From positions 5,208,001 through 5,272,000 of the forward strand of contig CANTUV010000014.1 in the NCBI GenBank assembly GCA_947685225.1: a DNA stretch of 64,000 nucleotides. Direction: 5' to 3'. This document shows positions 1-9,912 of the stretch, piece by piece. The stretch is from Garcia nutans (Eukaryota > Streptophyta > Magnoliopsida > Malpighiales > Euphorbiaceae). Position 1 is the stretch's first letter; the number at the start of each line of letters is the position of its first letter. The notes under the pieces are model-generated. The model was not told where the DNA came from, searched no databases, and was given only the letters and a program-made list of their open reading frames with translations. Both the position numbers and the translations under genes were made by a program.

Positions 1-604
1 TTTTATAGCAATGAATTCTCCAAAGTTTTTCGTAGTATCTCTTAGTAACGACAAGTAATTTCAAGAAGAGGAAATATATTTATTCACTTGAATATTAATA
101 TATATATATATATCAATACATTATTGAGACAAAAACTTGAACATTATTATTGAATAATATGAAAAAAAGAACAAATTAATTAAGATGAAAATAATGGTGT
201 GTGAAAAGGACTAATTAAGACAAACAGTCCATTTGTAATTTTACCTTTAATGCCAAAATTCCATAAGAAATAGACATTTGTTACATTTTTTTTTCTTTAG
301 AACTAACTAAGTCTATAATTGGTTGCCTTCAATTGGATTGAGATAGACATTTATTTATTAAATTTCTTTTTTGTTTTAGAACTAAAAATGTCTCGTCGTT
401 GTAATTTACGGTTCTACAGTTGGATTCTTCTATACCTTTTTTTTTATTATATATTGGTTTAATTGCGTAAATAATAATTATTATTATCCTGAATTGTATT
501 ATATTTTGTATTAGCTAAATTTTTTCTTTCATATTAAGTGGAGAATTTGAAGAACTTGCTATAATTAGGCAGTACGTAATGCTTTTGGTAACCATTGCTT
601 AAAC

Positions 605-671
<67 letters not shown>

Positions 672-1257
672 GGTAACTTGATTCAGATTAGGACTAAAAT
701 TTCATGTTTTTGGAAACTAGTCAAAATGAATGTTAATTTTCTTTTACATAACATATAAAAACTAGGAAAATATACAAAAATTAGGTATATTTTATAATTA
801 TCAGAGGTCTATGCGGTATCCTGCATTAGCTAAGGAGGGATAAACAGCGTTTAATGGATGAAGATGAGAATTTTAATATAGTTTCAAGAAGATATATAGA
901 AGAGAATGTTGTAAATAAAAAAACCTAATTAAATGAATACAGAACAAGAAGTCCGTTGATGTTTCCTGTGCTTCCATACATAGGTAATATAGGTTTACAG
1001 AACCTGAAAACCCGAAAAGAGTTCATAATAAGAACATTTTGAAAAGAGTTGCTGAGTTGATAATAAGTTTTTGAACAAAACAATATTGTTGGGCTAAAAA
1101 CCTGTCATAAAATGTTGTTAGCAGGCATTACTGAATAAAAACAATCTTAGAAGATCATTATATAATATAGATGCGTATATAAAACAGTTTCAAAAAATCA
1201 CAATTAATGCTCTTGGATCTCTGTACACAAGCATATTCATAGAATATCCAACTAGAC
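1..1257. other. AT-rich intergenic flank
   Basis: No convincing coding region is seen. A pure AAT trinucleotide microsatellite occupies about 607-671, and the rest is low-complexity AT-rich plant intergenic sequence. Confidence 0.6.
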
Positions 1258-1260
1258 TTA

Positions 1261-1644
1261 GGGCCTGTTTGATTTAGCTGTTCATAGCAGCTGGTTGCTG
1301 ATAGCTGGTGGCGGATAGCTGGTAGCTGATTCGGGTTAGTGTTTGGTAAAAATACAATAGCTGTTGCAGTTTGAATGTAAAATTACCAATAAACATATCA
1401 TTATCTAATAAATATTAATTTTTATTTTATTTTAATAGAGTTAATATAGTCTTAATATGAATCAGCTATCAGCTGATATGAAAAAGCTCCGAGTATGAGC
1501 TTATTGAAACAGCAGCTGTTTGGGGTTCCTAACAGCTATCAACTGCTGTTTTAAAATTTTACCAAACATCAAATTTTACCAAACAGCTGCTGTTTGAGGT
1601 TCAAACCTCTATCAGCTGCATCAAACAGCTAAACCAAACACCCC
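1261..1644. mobile_element. PIF/Harbinger (Tourist)-like MITE
   Basis: This is a 384-bp non-coding element with terminal inverted repeats. The left end reads GGGCCTGTTTGATTTAGCTG and the reverse complement of the right end reads GGGGTGTTTGGTTTAGCTG. The ends are flanked by TTA at 1258-1260 and TTA at 1645-1647. A 3-bp TWA duplication with GGGCCTGTTTG-type ends is typical of Tourist/PIF-Harbinger MITEs. The interior is rich in CAGCTG/AGCTG words near both ends. No transposase is present, so it would depend on an autonomous partner. The superfamily call rests on the duplication length and terminal motif only. Confidence 0.75.
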
Positions 1645-1647
1645 TTA

Positions 1648-2510
1648 GACTTTCCATGGGAGATTTTTCAGAAGAGAATTCATGAAGAATCTATCTTTCC
1701 ATATTTTTTTTTTTACATGAACTCCATGGACATTTAATTCGGATTAAATAACAAAAAACCTGCCAATTACAAGCCATTCACTGCTTGCTCCTTTACAAAT
1801 TTGATGGACAAGACTTACATAATGCTGTACTACCCCATAATAAAAATAAATGTGGCCCGGAAATCTTGCACTTAAATTTTCACTTTATTTTCTGAATATA
1901 TTGTAAGCCATGTGGAACTATATATCCACAAAAAAGAAAAAAAATAACGTTATTTTTTTATATTTAAATCAAGGTAAAAGTACTTTTGCATATGGGTGTG
2001 AAAAATTGACGTAAATTTTTTTTTGGTTTGTTTTTAGACATACAATTTCACATTTTTTTGACATGAAAATCCATGTAATCATCTCTTAATTGAAAACAGA
2101 ATCAGAAATTTTAATAATAAAAAATTAAAGTTAAAATTTTTTTATCAGTATAAATTAAAATATAGAGATTTTAGAGTCATGAAATTAAAGTTTGTGATAT
2201 TAACCCTCTAACTAACAAAAAATATATATTTGTGTGTGTTAGACTTTGAAATTATAAATTTGGAATATTATCTTTTCTCCAAGAAAAAGTTGGCTAAAAA
2301 AAATAGTTACATTAAAACCACTGAAAATTAACCGTCAACTTGGAAACTCAATAATTTCACGCCATTCAATAACTTAATTTCTCAACTTCAAAAGGAATTA
2401 GCTGTCATGATATATAATGACCATAAAAAACCATTTACCTTTATTATCTTTAAGCATTTATATATAATTTATTTCAAGATTTTTAAGAATGAGAATTCAA
2501 ACATTGCTTG
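1648..2510. other. Upstream region of S-protein homolog, nothing coding
   Basis: AT-rich sequence between the MITE and the S-protein homolog. I see no ORF, RNA gene or clear repeat in it. It presumably includes distal promoter sequence of the 2638 gene. Confidence 0.4.
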
Positions 2511-2603
2511 GAGCTCTTTGTGAAAACCAAACAAACAATATTGCTTGTTTGTTTGGCTTGCACAAACAAGCTTTTGTTCATAAAAAGTTTGTACAAAGAG
2601 TTC
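2511..2603. repeat. Inverted repeat (hairpin) in the promoter of the S-protein homolog
   Basis: A perfect 12-bp inverted repeat, CCAAACAAACAA at 2527-2538 and TTGTTTGTTTGG at 2545-2556, is separated by 6 nt. It is enclosed by a second imperfect pair, GAGCTCTTTGT at 2511-2521 and ACAAAGAG at 2593-2600. The structure ends about 35 bp before the S-protein start codon, so it lies in the proximal promoter or 5' UTR. It could be a foldback or MITE remnant or a structured leader. Confidence 0.6.
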
Positions 2604-2637
2604 TGAACATTAATCAACCTATTGAAAATTACATAAT

Positions 2638-3066
2638 ATGAATATCTCCAAAAGCCTATTCTGTATCATCCTTTTTCTGTCATTTGACAGTTTATTACCT
2701 GCAGTTGAATCTTCTGCAATGGATCAAATTGTAAACTTTATTCTGCCAAAAATACAAGTGAAAATTACAAACAATGCAAAACAAGATGTGGCTATTATGT
2801 GTGGTGCCAAAAAATACGATCAAAGTCTTCTGGCACTAAAACCAGGGGAACACATATCATGGAATTTTTATGATATACTGTACCCAATAACATGGTGTTA
2901 TGTTCATATAAATGAAACAAACCATGGAGTGTTTTGGGCGTATCAAGAAAGAATGCAATGTAATCAATGTAATTGGGCCATTAAAGATGATGGTGTTTAT
3001 CTCCTCAAAGAGAATGGATTCCCACTTGAACCTCATTTGTTGTATCTTAACGGAGAATACTTTTGA
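2638..3066 (+). CDS. S-protein homolog (plant self-incompatibility S1 family)
   Basis: A 142-residue intact ORF in a single exon. Residues 1 to about 24 form a hydrophobic signal peptide (LFCIILFLSF core), so the product is predicted to be a small secreted protein. The mature part fits the plant self-incompatibility S1 domain (PF05938): a VKITNNA strand, the LKPGEHISWNFYD turn, and four cysteines in the family pattern at C55, C87, C108 and C111, followed by NW and DDGVYLL. N92-E-T is a possible N-glycosylation site. Length (about 140 aa), lack of introns and cysteine layout agree with the family. Poppy PrsS is the female self-incompatibility determinant of this family, but most members have unknown roles and no such role is claimed here. 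A related broken copy lies at 60838-61278. Confidence 0.9.
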   Translation: MNISKSLFCIILFLSFDSLLPAVESSAMDQIVNFILPKIQVKITNNAKQDVAIMCGAKKYDQSLLALKPGEHISWNFYDILYPITWCYVHINETNHGVFWAYQERMQCNQCNWAIKDDGVYLLKENGFPLEPHLLYLNGEYF

Positions 3067-3654
3067 ACATATACAGTCTTGATCGATGTTTTAGGCATTC
3101 TGTGTATAGAGAATGGTTTTGTAATATTCTAATTATTTTTTATCATTATTTTGATAATTTTGTGGGGGGGGAAAAAGCATAATGAAAGGATACAATTATA
3201 TATATATATATATATATATTTGATAAATGATTCCAACAATGATGAGACAATTCGAATGGAGGATTCCCATTTATGTGTTACAGCTATTTTTGGCTAAATT
3301 AATGAAAATCAAATTCCTTCTAAAACAAAAATTTAACATATTTTTTTAAAAAATTATTGTAAGTACTTCTACTAATATGAATACATGGTTCTATAAAAAC
3401 CATTTTCAATCACTATTGTTTATTTTTTTTCCAATTTATATTTGTTTTTAAAAAATATGGATGTTATTATTATTTTTTCATATCATATAATTGCTTTGAT
3501 TTACTATTTTTTTATATGCATTATCATAAAGAGAAAACTATATTTTTATTAATACAATAAGTTGTTTGTTATTAATTTGTTATAATTAATAAGAGAAAAT
3601 ACATAAGCATAATATTTAACTCAAAATTTTTCATTGCTTTAATTTGTATTTTTT
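3067..3654. other. Downstream AT-rich region
   Basis: Contains a G8 run near 3163-3170 and a short TA repeat near 3200-3220. No gene is seen. It carries the presumed 3' UTR of the S-protein homolog. Confidence 0.4.
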
Positions 3655-4515
3655 TTAGTATTTCTATGCGCAAGAAAAAGACAGATTGAAACAAAAAAAA
3701 GAACCCAAAGTGCTTAAGTGGCAAGTAACTCTAAGGATGAGGGCAAAAAGAGAATGAAGGATAATAAAGCTGCCAAAGATCTAAAATAAAAGAAATAGAA
3801 GGATAATGAAAGTGGTTTATTTTGTAGGAATTCTGGACATGTGAAGAAGAAATGTATCAAATATCACGCTTGACGTGTAAAGAAACGTATAGTTCTTACT
3901 TTGATATGTTTTGAGATTAATTTAACTTCATTACTTTGAAATATTTCTTGATTAGATTCTGATACTACTACTTATATAAGTGTTTCTATGCAAGGTTGCT
4001 TGAGCTACCAAAAACCAACTGATGCTAAAAGAAACATCTATACGGCTAAAGACAAATTGGTGAAAGTTAAAGCAATAGGGCATTTTAGGTTATTATTAGG
4101 AACTAATTTTATTGTATTGTCATTTCGACAAAATTTAATTTCTATTTCTTTATTGGACAAATTTAGTTATTGTTCTTTTGGAAATAATCAATTCAGTCTT
4201 CATTAAATTCCAATATAATTGATACTAGTTCATTAAGTACATATGATAACTTGTATTTGCTTAAGAATGAAACTTTGCATGTGGAGTCACAGGATACTAA
4301 ACATAAATTAACTAATGATAATTCAGCAAAATTATGGTACAAATACTTAGGTCATATCTTGAAAATAAGAATTGAGATGCTTGTATCAGCTGACATTCTA
4401 AACTCACTTGATTTTTTAGATCTTTGAAGGAATTAAGGGAAAACAGACCAAATAAAAGAGAATGGATGTAAATAGAACTTTAGACGTCTTAGAATTGATA
4501 TCAAGGACAAACCTA
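3655..4515 (+). pseudogene. Copia gag end, protease and pre-integrase fragment
   Basis: Plus-frame translation gives a basic gag C-terminus with a damaged CCHC knuckle (CRNSGHVKKKC) near 3825-3870. A DSDTTTYIS protease-type segment follows (normally DSGATTHIS; the Gly of the active motif is lost). Next comes SMQGCLSYQKPTDA and a long FRQNLISISLLDK stretch. The 72-codon open frame at 3988-4206 is part of this. After further stops, the DVNRTLDVLELI segment at about 4465-4500 marks the junction to the integrase core, where similarity ends abruptly. The assignment is to copia polyproteins; the exact lineage is not determined. Confidence 0.7.
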
Positions 4516-5585
4516 AGGGGTTGTAGGGGGACAAACGACCCCCCCCCCCCCTCTCTCTCTCTCCCTCACTGGCAGCTAGAAGCACATATAAGGGGGAGAA
4601 AATACTTCTGGCCACTGGTAATGACCAGTGACGATGAGCACCCCCCCCCCCCAAAAAAAAAAGTTGAAGTGACAAAGAGCGTGAGGGGTTGAAGAAGATC
4701 CCTCACGCTCTTTTTTTTTTTTTACAAAAATATCTATGATTGAAACCGCGTCGTTTCAGTCAGGGGTTATATATATATTTTTAATAAGTTATGAGTAAAA
4801 TAACGTCGTTTCATTTATAATATATTTAAAAAAAAGAGTTGCTTGTTTTCAAACGAATAGCTTTGCCTGGCTAAGGAACAAGAGAAGAAGAGAGGGAGGG
4901 AGGAAGGGCAAGGGAGGGGCGGCTGCTGGCAGGGACGGGCTGGAGGGCTCGCCGGTGACGCACGACACTAGAGAACGGACCATCACTGACCTACCGACTC
5001 AATAGGTATTTATTTCTTTTTGTTATTTATTGTTTTATGGGTTGTTTTGTTTTTTGAGATTAGATTTAGGTAAAAATTATGGATTTTTAAAAAAAATATA
5101 TAAAATGTAGTTTGTTTTAAGCTCAAATAATTACTTTGATTTATTTCAAATGATTTTAGATGTGATTATGTTAAATTAATTTGTGTTGTATGTGATTTAA
5201 TTTTTTATTATAAAATTTGATTTATTTTGAAATTAACAAAGTATAATAATTTATTTAAAATAGTTTGTATAAAGTGTAATAATTTATTTAAAATAGTTTG
5301 TATTATTGGTTGAATAATGAATTGATTTAGTGTTTTGGATTTTAGGTTAAATTAATTTATAATTATAAATTAAAATATTAAATATAAAAAAATTAATATA
5401 AATTATAATTAGATTAATAAAATTTAAATATAAATTGTGATTAGGTTAATAACATTAGAACTATAAATTTATAAATTAACTGCTTAATAAACTAAACATA
5501 TTATAAATTCAACCTATACAAATTAGTTTATATTATGGATATAAAATAATTAATAGTTAAATATAAATTGAATATATTGTATGTT
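4516..5585. other. Foreign segment inside the copia remnant
   Basis: Similarity to copia stops near 4510 and resumes near 5586. Between them are a C-tract followed by CT repeats (about 4540-4565), a C12/A10 tract (about 4641-4662), a perfect 14-bp hairpin followed by a T-run (4674-4723), a GC-rich, purine-rich island (about 4860-5000), and AT-rich sequence with short imperfect duplications (about 5235-5310). No protein domain is recognisable. It may be an unidentified insertion accompanied by loss of the copia middle. Confidence 0.5.
4674..4723 (+). repeat. Perfect 14-bp inverted repeat followed by poly-T
   Basis: AAAGAGCGTGAGGG at 4674-4687 pairs perfectly with CCCTCACGCTCTTT at 4700-4713 across a 12-nt loop, and a T-run follows. 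It looks like an intrinsic terminator, but in plant nuclear DNA it is more likely a transposon end or foldback remnant, or possibly a Pol III-type stop. Confidence 0.6.
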
Positions 5586-6290
5586 TTGAGGCATCCAATC
5601 ATAAATTATAGCTGCAAAATTTTATCATTGGATTACGCATTGTAAATGATATTGAAAGATCACTAAAATTATAATTTAACAATAATTCAAGAATCTTATA
5701 TTCAAATAGCAATAAAAGTTCTTCTAAGTCTAAGTGCATAGATATAAAGTTTCTAGCTGTGACAGAAAGAATACAGAGTGGACAAATTTTCACAAGGAAC
5801 ATTAGAACAAGCTCCATGATTATAGGTCTGCTTATTAAAGGATTGCCACCTAAGATTTTTCATGAGCACATTGCTCATATGTGTGTTGTATTACATGAGC
5901 ATATTAGGATTTAATGGAAGTTGTATTTATTTCTCTATATTAGTTTTGGACATTTATGTATTTGGATATATTTAGCAAAAATAAAGTATTCGATTTACTA
6001 ACACTCTATTCTATTATGTTTAATCTCACTTGCAGTTTAATTTAGGACCAGTTTGAAATATATATGTTTGGATCGCTTTATATGTAATTTCTATGCTACA
6101 CATCTATCATTGATCTATGTTATTTGATTATATTGATGTATGTGATTATTGATGGTTTAGTCACGCTAAATATGATGAAAAACTCTTTAATCCTATATTA
6201 GTATAATTAATGGATAAGATTATTTGAAATACCTCCGTTTGTGATAGCAATTTTAAAGCTTATTAAGTTATACATATTTATACAATTATA
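5586..6290 (+). pseudogene. Copia RNase H C-terminal fragment
   Basis: Plus-strand translation reads, with interruptions, ASNHKL, IVNDIERSLKL, KSSSKSKCIDIKFL, RIQSGQIFT and LIKGLPPKIFHEHIAHMCVV. This is the conserved tail of copia RNase H (usual form DPLTKGLPPKVFHEH). Stop codons show decay. It leads without a gap into the polypurine tract and 3' LTR. Confidence 0.75.
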
Positions 6291-6311
6291 TATGTAGCCC
6301 AAATGGGAGAT

Positions 6312-6785
6312 TATTGGAAAAATTCAATATGTGAGTACACATATGTGAACTAAATGTGTAATATTATCTTAAAGTGTAGTCCATTTTAATTAGAATCTAT
6401 AAAAATTTAATATTTGGACTATAGGGTATTAAAAATATTATAGAATTAATATATTTAACACTTTTTAATTTTACGAAGGGCATTGGAAATTAATCGAACA
6501 ATAGATAATTAAGGAGTTTTTAGTTTTTTCTAAAATTCCTTTAATAGAGAAAACATAGCCGCATATAAGGATTGTATCAATTGGAAGAATCATCTCGTAT
6601 CATTAACGAAATCAATTCTCTTATGGGTCAAGATATAATTTTGCTAATCTCTTCTCTTATATTCTCATTGTATTCTACATGAAGGATTATATTATGTTCT
6701 TGAATTTGATTAAAATTATGTTTATATATTTACATATGGCTTATGTGATTAATTACTTGTAATTTTAGTTAATTAAATTCCAATA
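6312..6785 (+). repeat. 3' LTR of the degenerate copia element
   Basis: Follows a polypurine tract at about 6300-6311. The start TATTGGAA and end TTCCAATA are inverted versions of each other, resembling the TGTTGGAA...TTCCAACA ends of many copia LTRs with TG changed to TA and CA to TA. Length is about 474 bp. No partner LTR is seen upstream of 3655. Confidence 0.55.
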
Positions 6786-7424
6786 ATCCATTTATAATAT
6801 ATGGCAAAATATTTGACATTAGTATTAAACTTAAAAGCACATTGTTTTTAAAACTAACTTAAAAGCATGTAAGTCTAAAAAAAAAAGCTTAAAAACATGT
6901 AACGTTACTAATAATTTATACAGTTAACCTATTTTTTAATCCTCAAAAATACGTATTTTCTCATTTAAACATAACTTTTTTTTTTGTCTCATTTGGCGCC
7001 ATTAGTTTTTATTTTGAATCAAATTAATCCTTCATTAGGTTAGGAATTTTACCGAGTCTACGTGGATGTTTATGTTGCAGGCTCAATAAAATTCCTTTAT
7101 ATGCTCAAAACACAGTTTAATATAATTCAATACCTAATATGTTTATTCAAAATGTTGCATTTTTAAGCTAAGCATGGACAAAACATATTGTTCTGTTTTC
7201 AAAACCCATTAATCTAAAATTGTTCTTGCAAATCAGTTATTGATCGCCCCACAAATTCAATATCAAAATTTGTGATATACCCACGTTAGAACTCTTAAAT
7301 CTCATGCAAATCTCAATACTAGAAATTGCATTATAAATGCCAATTGATCAATTTGATCAAGAACAAAGTCTGTGTTGTGCAACAATCCATCAAAAGGGGT
7401 TATTCTTCGTATTAGTTCTCATTT

Positions 7425-7585
7425 GGGTTTTGTCTATTTTTCTTTTCTGGAGAAAATTTCATATGGATTTTGAGCTTCTAGGTGTATTAATCAAGCTTGA
7501 GGATTTTTAAGGTTTAATTTATTTATGGGTTTTCTCTATTTTTCTTTTCTAGGGAAAATTTCATATGGATTTTGAGCTTTTAGGG
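7425..7585. repeat. Imperfect direct duplication inside the MULE
   Basis: A segment of about 59 bp beginning GGGTTTTGTCTATTTTTC is repeated about 102 bp further on (from about 7527). Both copies contain AAATTTCATATGGATTTTGA. This is a local tandem duplication with a few substitutions. Confidence 0.7.
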
Positions 7586-7689
7586 AAATTGGTACGATTA
7601 AGTACTTGAAAATGAAGATAGATCTAGACATTAGTTGTGGTTGGATTGGTTTTTAAAATTAATTTTATTAATGAATTGAGCAGCCATGG

Positions 7690-8160
7690 ACGGCAAGGAT
7701 TATTTCGATGGAGGAGCAAGAGTTCCACTACCAATGACACCACTTTTGATGTTGAGCAGTCATGCCCACCTACTCTCTCTGATCCCTCCTTAGCCAGAAA
7801 TCTATCTTTTTTCAATTACCCAAATTATCTAACCTCAAAAATCCTCAAGATCTCAAACATATAGTTGGTGATGCCAACAATAGTAGTAGAGAAGAGGATT
7901 TGTATCGCTGAATTGATGTCTCATTGCCCAAGCAGTTCCCTTGTCTTAGAAATCTTCAGAAGCTCATATATATTATCTGACAATCGTATCATCAGTGGTC
8001 TTGAGTTTCTTGTTGAGGATTTGTTCTTCTTCATTGTAAGCAGCAAAGGAATCATCATCGCTTTCATTTTCATTGGTGGAAGTGTCTAGATCTTGAGAAA
8101 ATTATTACTCTTCTTCTGTTTGTGTCGGCGATGTTGTCTTTCACTATCCCAGGTCTTCTT
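7690..8160. other. Gene-like, frame-broken core of the MULE
   Basis: Base composition is less AT-rich than the surroundings and several short frames of 60-75 codons are open on both strands, but none runs through. One plus-frame stretch (about 7909-7970) reads SLPKQFPCLRNLQKL, which resembles a leucine-rich repeat. The match is too short for a firm call. I treat it as a possible captured exon fragment, not a gene. Confidence 0.3.
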
Positions 8161-8671
8161 GGCGGTGGTATTGTTAAACACCAATATTAACAATGGAAAG
8201 GTGTTAAAGGTTTTTGAACTTGAATGAATCTAAAATTGGGTGTTTCTGGTATAGGTGTCTCAAAATTAATTGAATCTCCAAGTAATTTATCAAAAGAATA
8301 TGAAGATTTTAAGAAGGGACTAATTTTTATTGATTTTGAGAAGGGACATGGAGATGATGACTATATGTTGAATCTCTAAGTATTTTCTTCAGTTTCCTTT
8401 TTTTTAAATGGCAATGTTTTTTAATATCAAAACAATGTGTCCTGATAAAATAATATGAGCCTGCTTCCACGTAGGTTCTGATAATTTTCAAGCCTAGAAT
8501 GAAATTCAATTGAATTCAAATAATAACTTATGGCACTAAACGACACAAAAAAAAAGTTATGCTTAAATTGAGAAAACACGTATTTCTGAAGATTAAAAAA
8601 TAGATCAACCCTAATTTATATTATATATATACTAAAACTGTCACAAGGATTACTGTCCCCGTGGTAGTAGA

Positions 8672-9877
8672 TGTAATGACTTGAAAAAAAAATATTAATA
8701 ATAATAAAAAAAACTAGTCGATATAAAGAAAAATAAATGTGTTAAAAATATAAGTTTAATTAATAAGAAGTAGGTGTATAAAAAAATTAAAGAGAAGAAA
8801 TAAAGAAGAGCATAAATCTGGAAGACAAAAATTTAAGGAGAGAGGGACAGAGGAAGAGAGGGAATAATAGAGGAAAAATGGGCATTTTTGCTCCGATTTA
8901 TCGTCTTTCGACCATTGCTTATAGATACACGCCGATCAAGGAGAACCGTCATCCAACGAGCTTTCCAATGCTACCTGACTCGTTGTGAAAGGTTGTTATC
9001 CGGTTACTCACACGTCGTCTGATCTTAGCACCGATGTGAATTTTCGACGAATTTTCTAGCCACTTTTTGACCCATTTTTCTGGCGGCTCAGGTATTTTTA
9101 AGACTCTCTCGTTATAAGCTTCAATTTGATATATAATTTGCAAATTATAGATTGGGTTTTAAAAATTCATATATATATATATGCATATAAATATATTTAA
9201 ACAAAAATTTTAAATTAATTTTAATTAATTGAAATTTTGATTAATTAAGAATTTAGGATTTAATTGAAATTTTGATATAATATTATGATTAATTGGAGGT
9301 AATTAAAGGAGAATAGATTTTGAATAGAAAATATATATATGAATAATGAAAATAATAAGTAGTTAATTTAAAAAGGAATTGGTCAAATTGATGAAATTAA
9401 TAAATTAGAAGTGATAATATTAATTGACGATGTTTAGAAGAAAATTTGAATAAATAGATAATAAATGTATGTATAATTTAAAATGGAAATTTACTTAATG
9501 TATGATTAGAACTAATTAAACATTAGAATTCTAGTTGCTATTTATTAATTCATAAAAATTGAACAAATAAATTATATCTAAGAATTTTGTTAACATGTAT
9601 AGTTATTTATTGATTAAATCAATAGGATTAATTGATTTTGTTTAAATTTTTTGGATTAATTAATTAGATACAATTAATTACTTAAATAAAATTTGAATCC
9701 TTATAATTATACGAATTAGATTATTATTATATTTACTTCAGAATGAATAATAATAATTGTCAAAATATAATTAATATCAATTAAGTAATTAAATGTTAAT
9801 ATTGTTATTGTTATATTAGTAATTAAATTTACCAATAAATTTATCATAATTATTATTAATTGTCAATTTTAATATAG

Positions 9878-9912
<35 letters not shown>

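Larger units (their letters stand above)
3655..6785 (+). mobile_element. Degenerate Ty1/copia retrotransposon, 5' truncated, middle replaced
   Basis: Two copia pieces in the same order and orientation are separated by about 1 kb of unrelated sequence. The left piece (3655 to about 4510) encodes the end of gag with a decayed zinc knuckle, the protease region and the start of integrase. The right piece (about 5586-6290) encodes the end of RNase H. A purine-rich tract (AAATGGGAGA near 6301-6310) precedes a 3' LTR ending at 6785. The 5' LTR, most of gag, the integrase core, the reverse transcriptase and the front of RNase H are missing. Stops and frameshifts are frequent, so this is an old dead copy. 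Confidence 0.75.
6921..8611. mobile_element. Non-autonomous Mutator-like element (MULE), possible Pack-MULE
   Basis: About 105-bp terminal inverted repeats lie at 6921 to about 7025 and about 8507-8611. They share the TATTTTTTAATC, ACGTATTTTCTCA and CATAACTTTTTTTTT blocks in inverted order. A perfect 9-bp direct repeat, TAATTTATA, flanks them at 6912-6920 and 8612-8620. A 9-bp duplication with about 100-bp inverted ends is the hallmark of Mutator-like elements. No transposase domain is visible in the 1.7 kb. The interior is less AT-rich at about 7690-8160 and holds exon-like but frame-broken sequence, so it may carry a captured host fragment. This element was found by reading inverted repeats; it has no long ORF. 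Confidence 0.85.

Noticed and set aside
4433..4692. Overlapping ORFs on both strands with Pro/Gly runs
   Set aside because: Created by the C-tracts. Only the first few residues of the plus frame (DVNRTLDVLELI) are real copia remnant.
4674..4723. Bacterial intrinsic terminator
   Set aside because: The context is plant nuclear DNA inside a retrotransposon remnant; kept only as an inverted repeat.
7637..8089. Plus-strand ORFs at 7637-7864 and 7865-8089 as a host gene
   Set aside because: Frames are short and abut with a stop between them, splice sites are not evident, and both lie inside the MULE. Treated as a possible captured fragment only.
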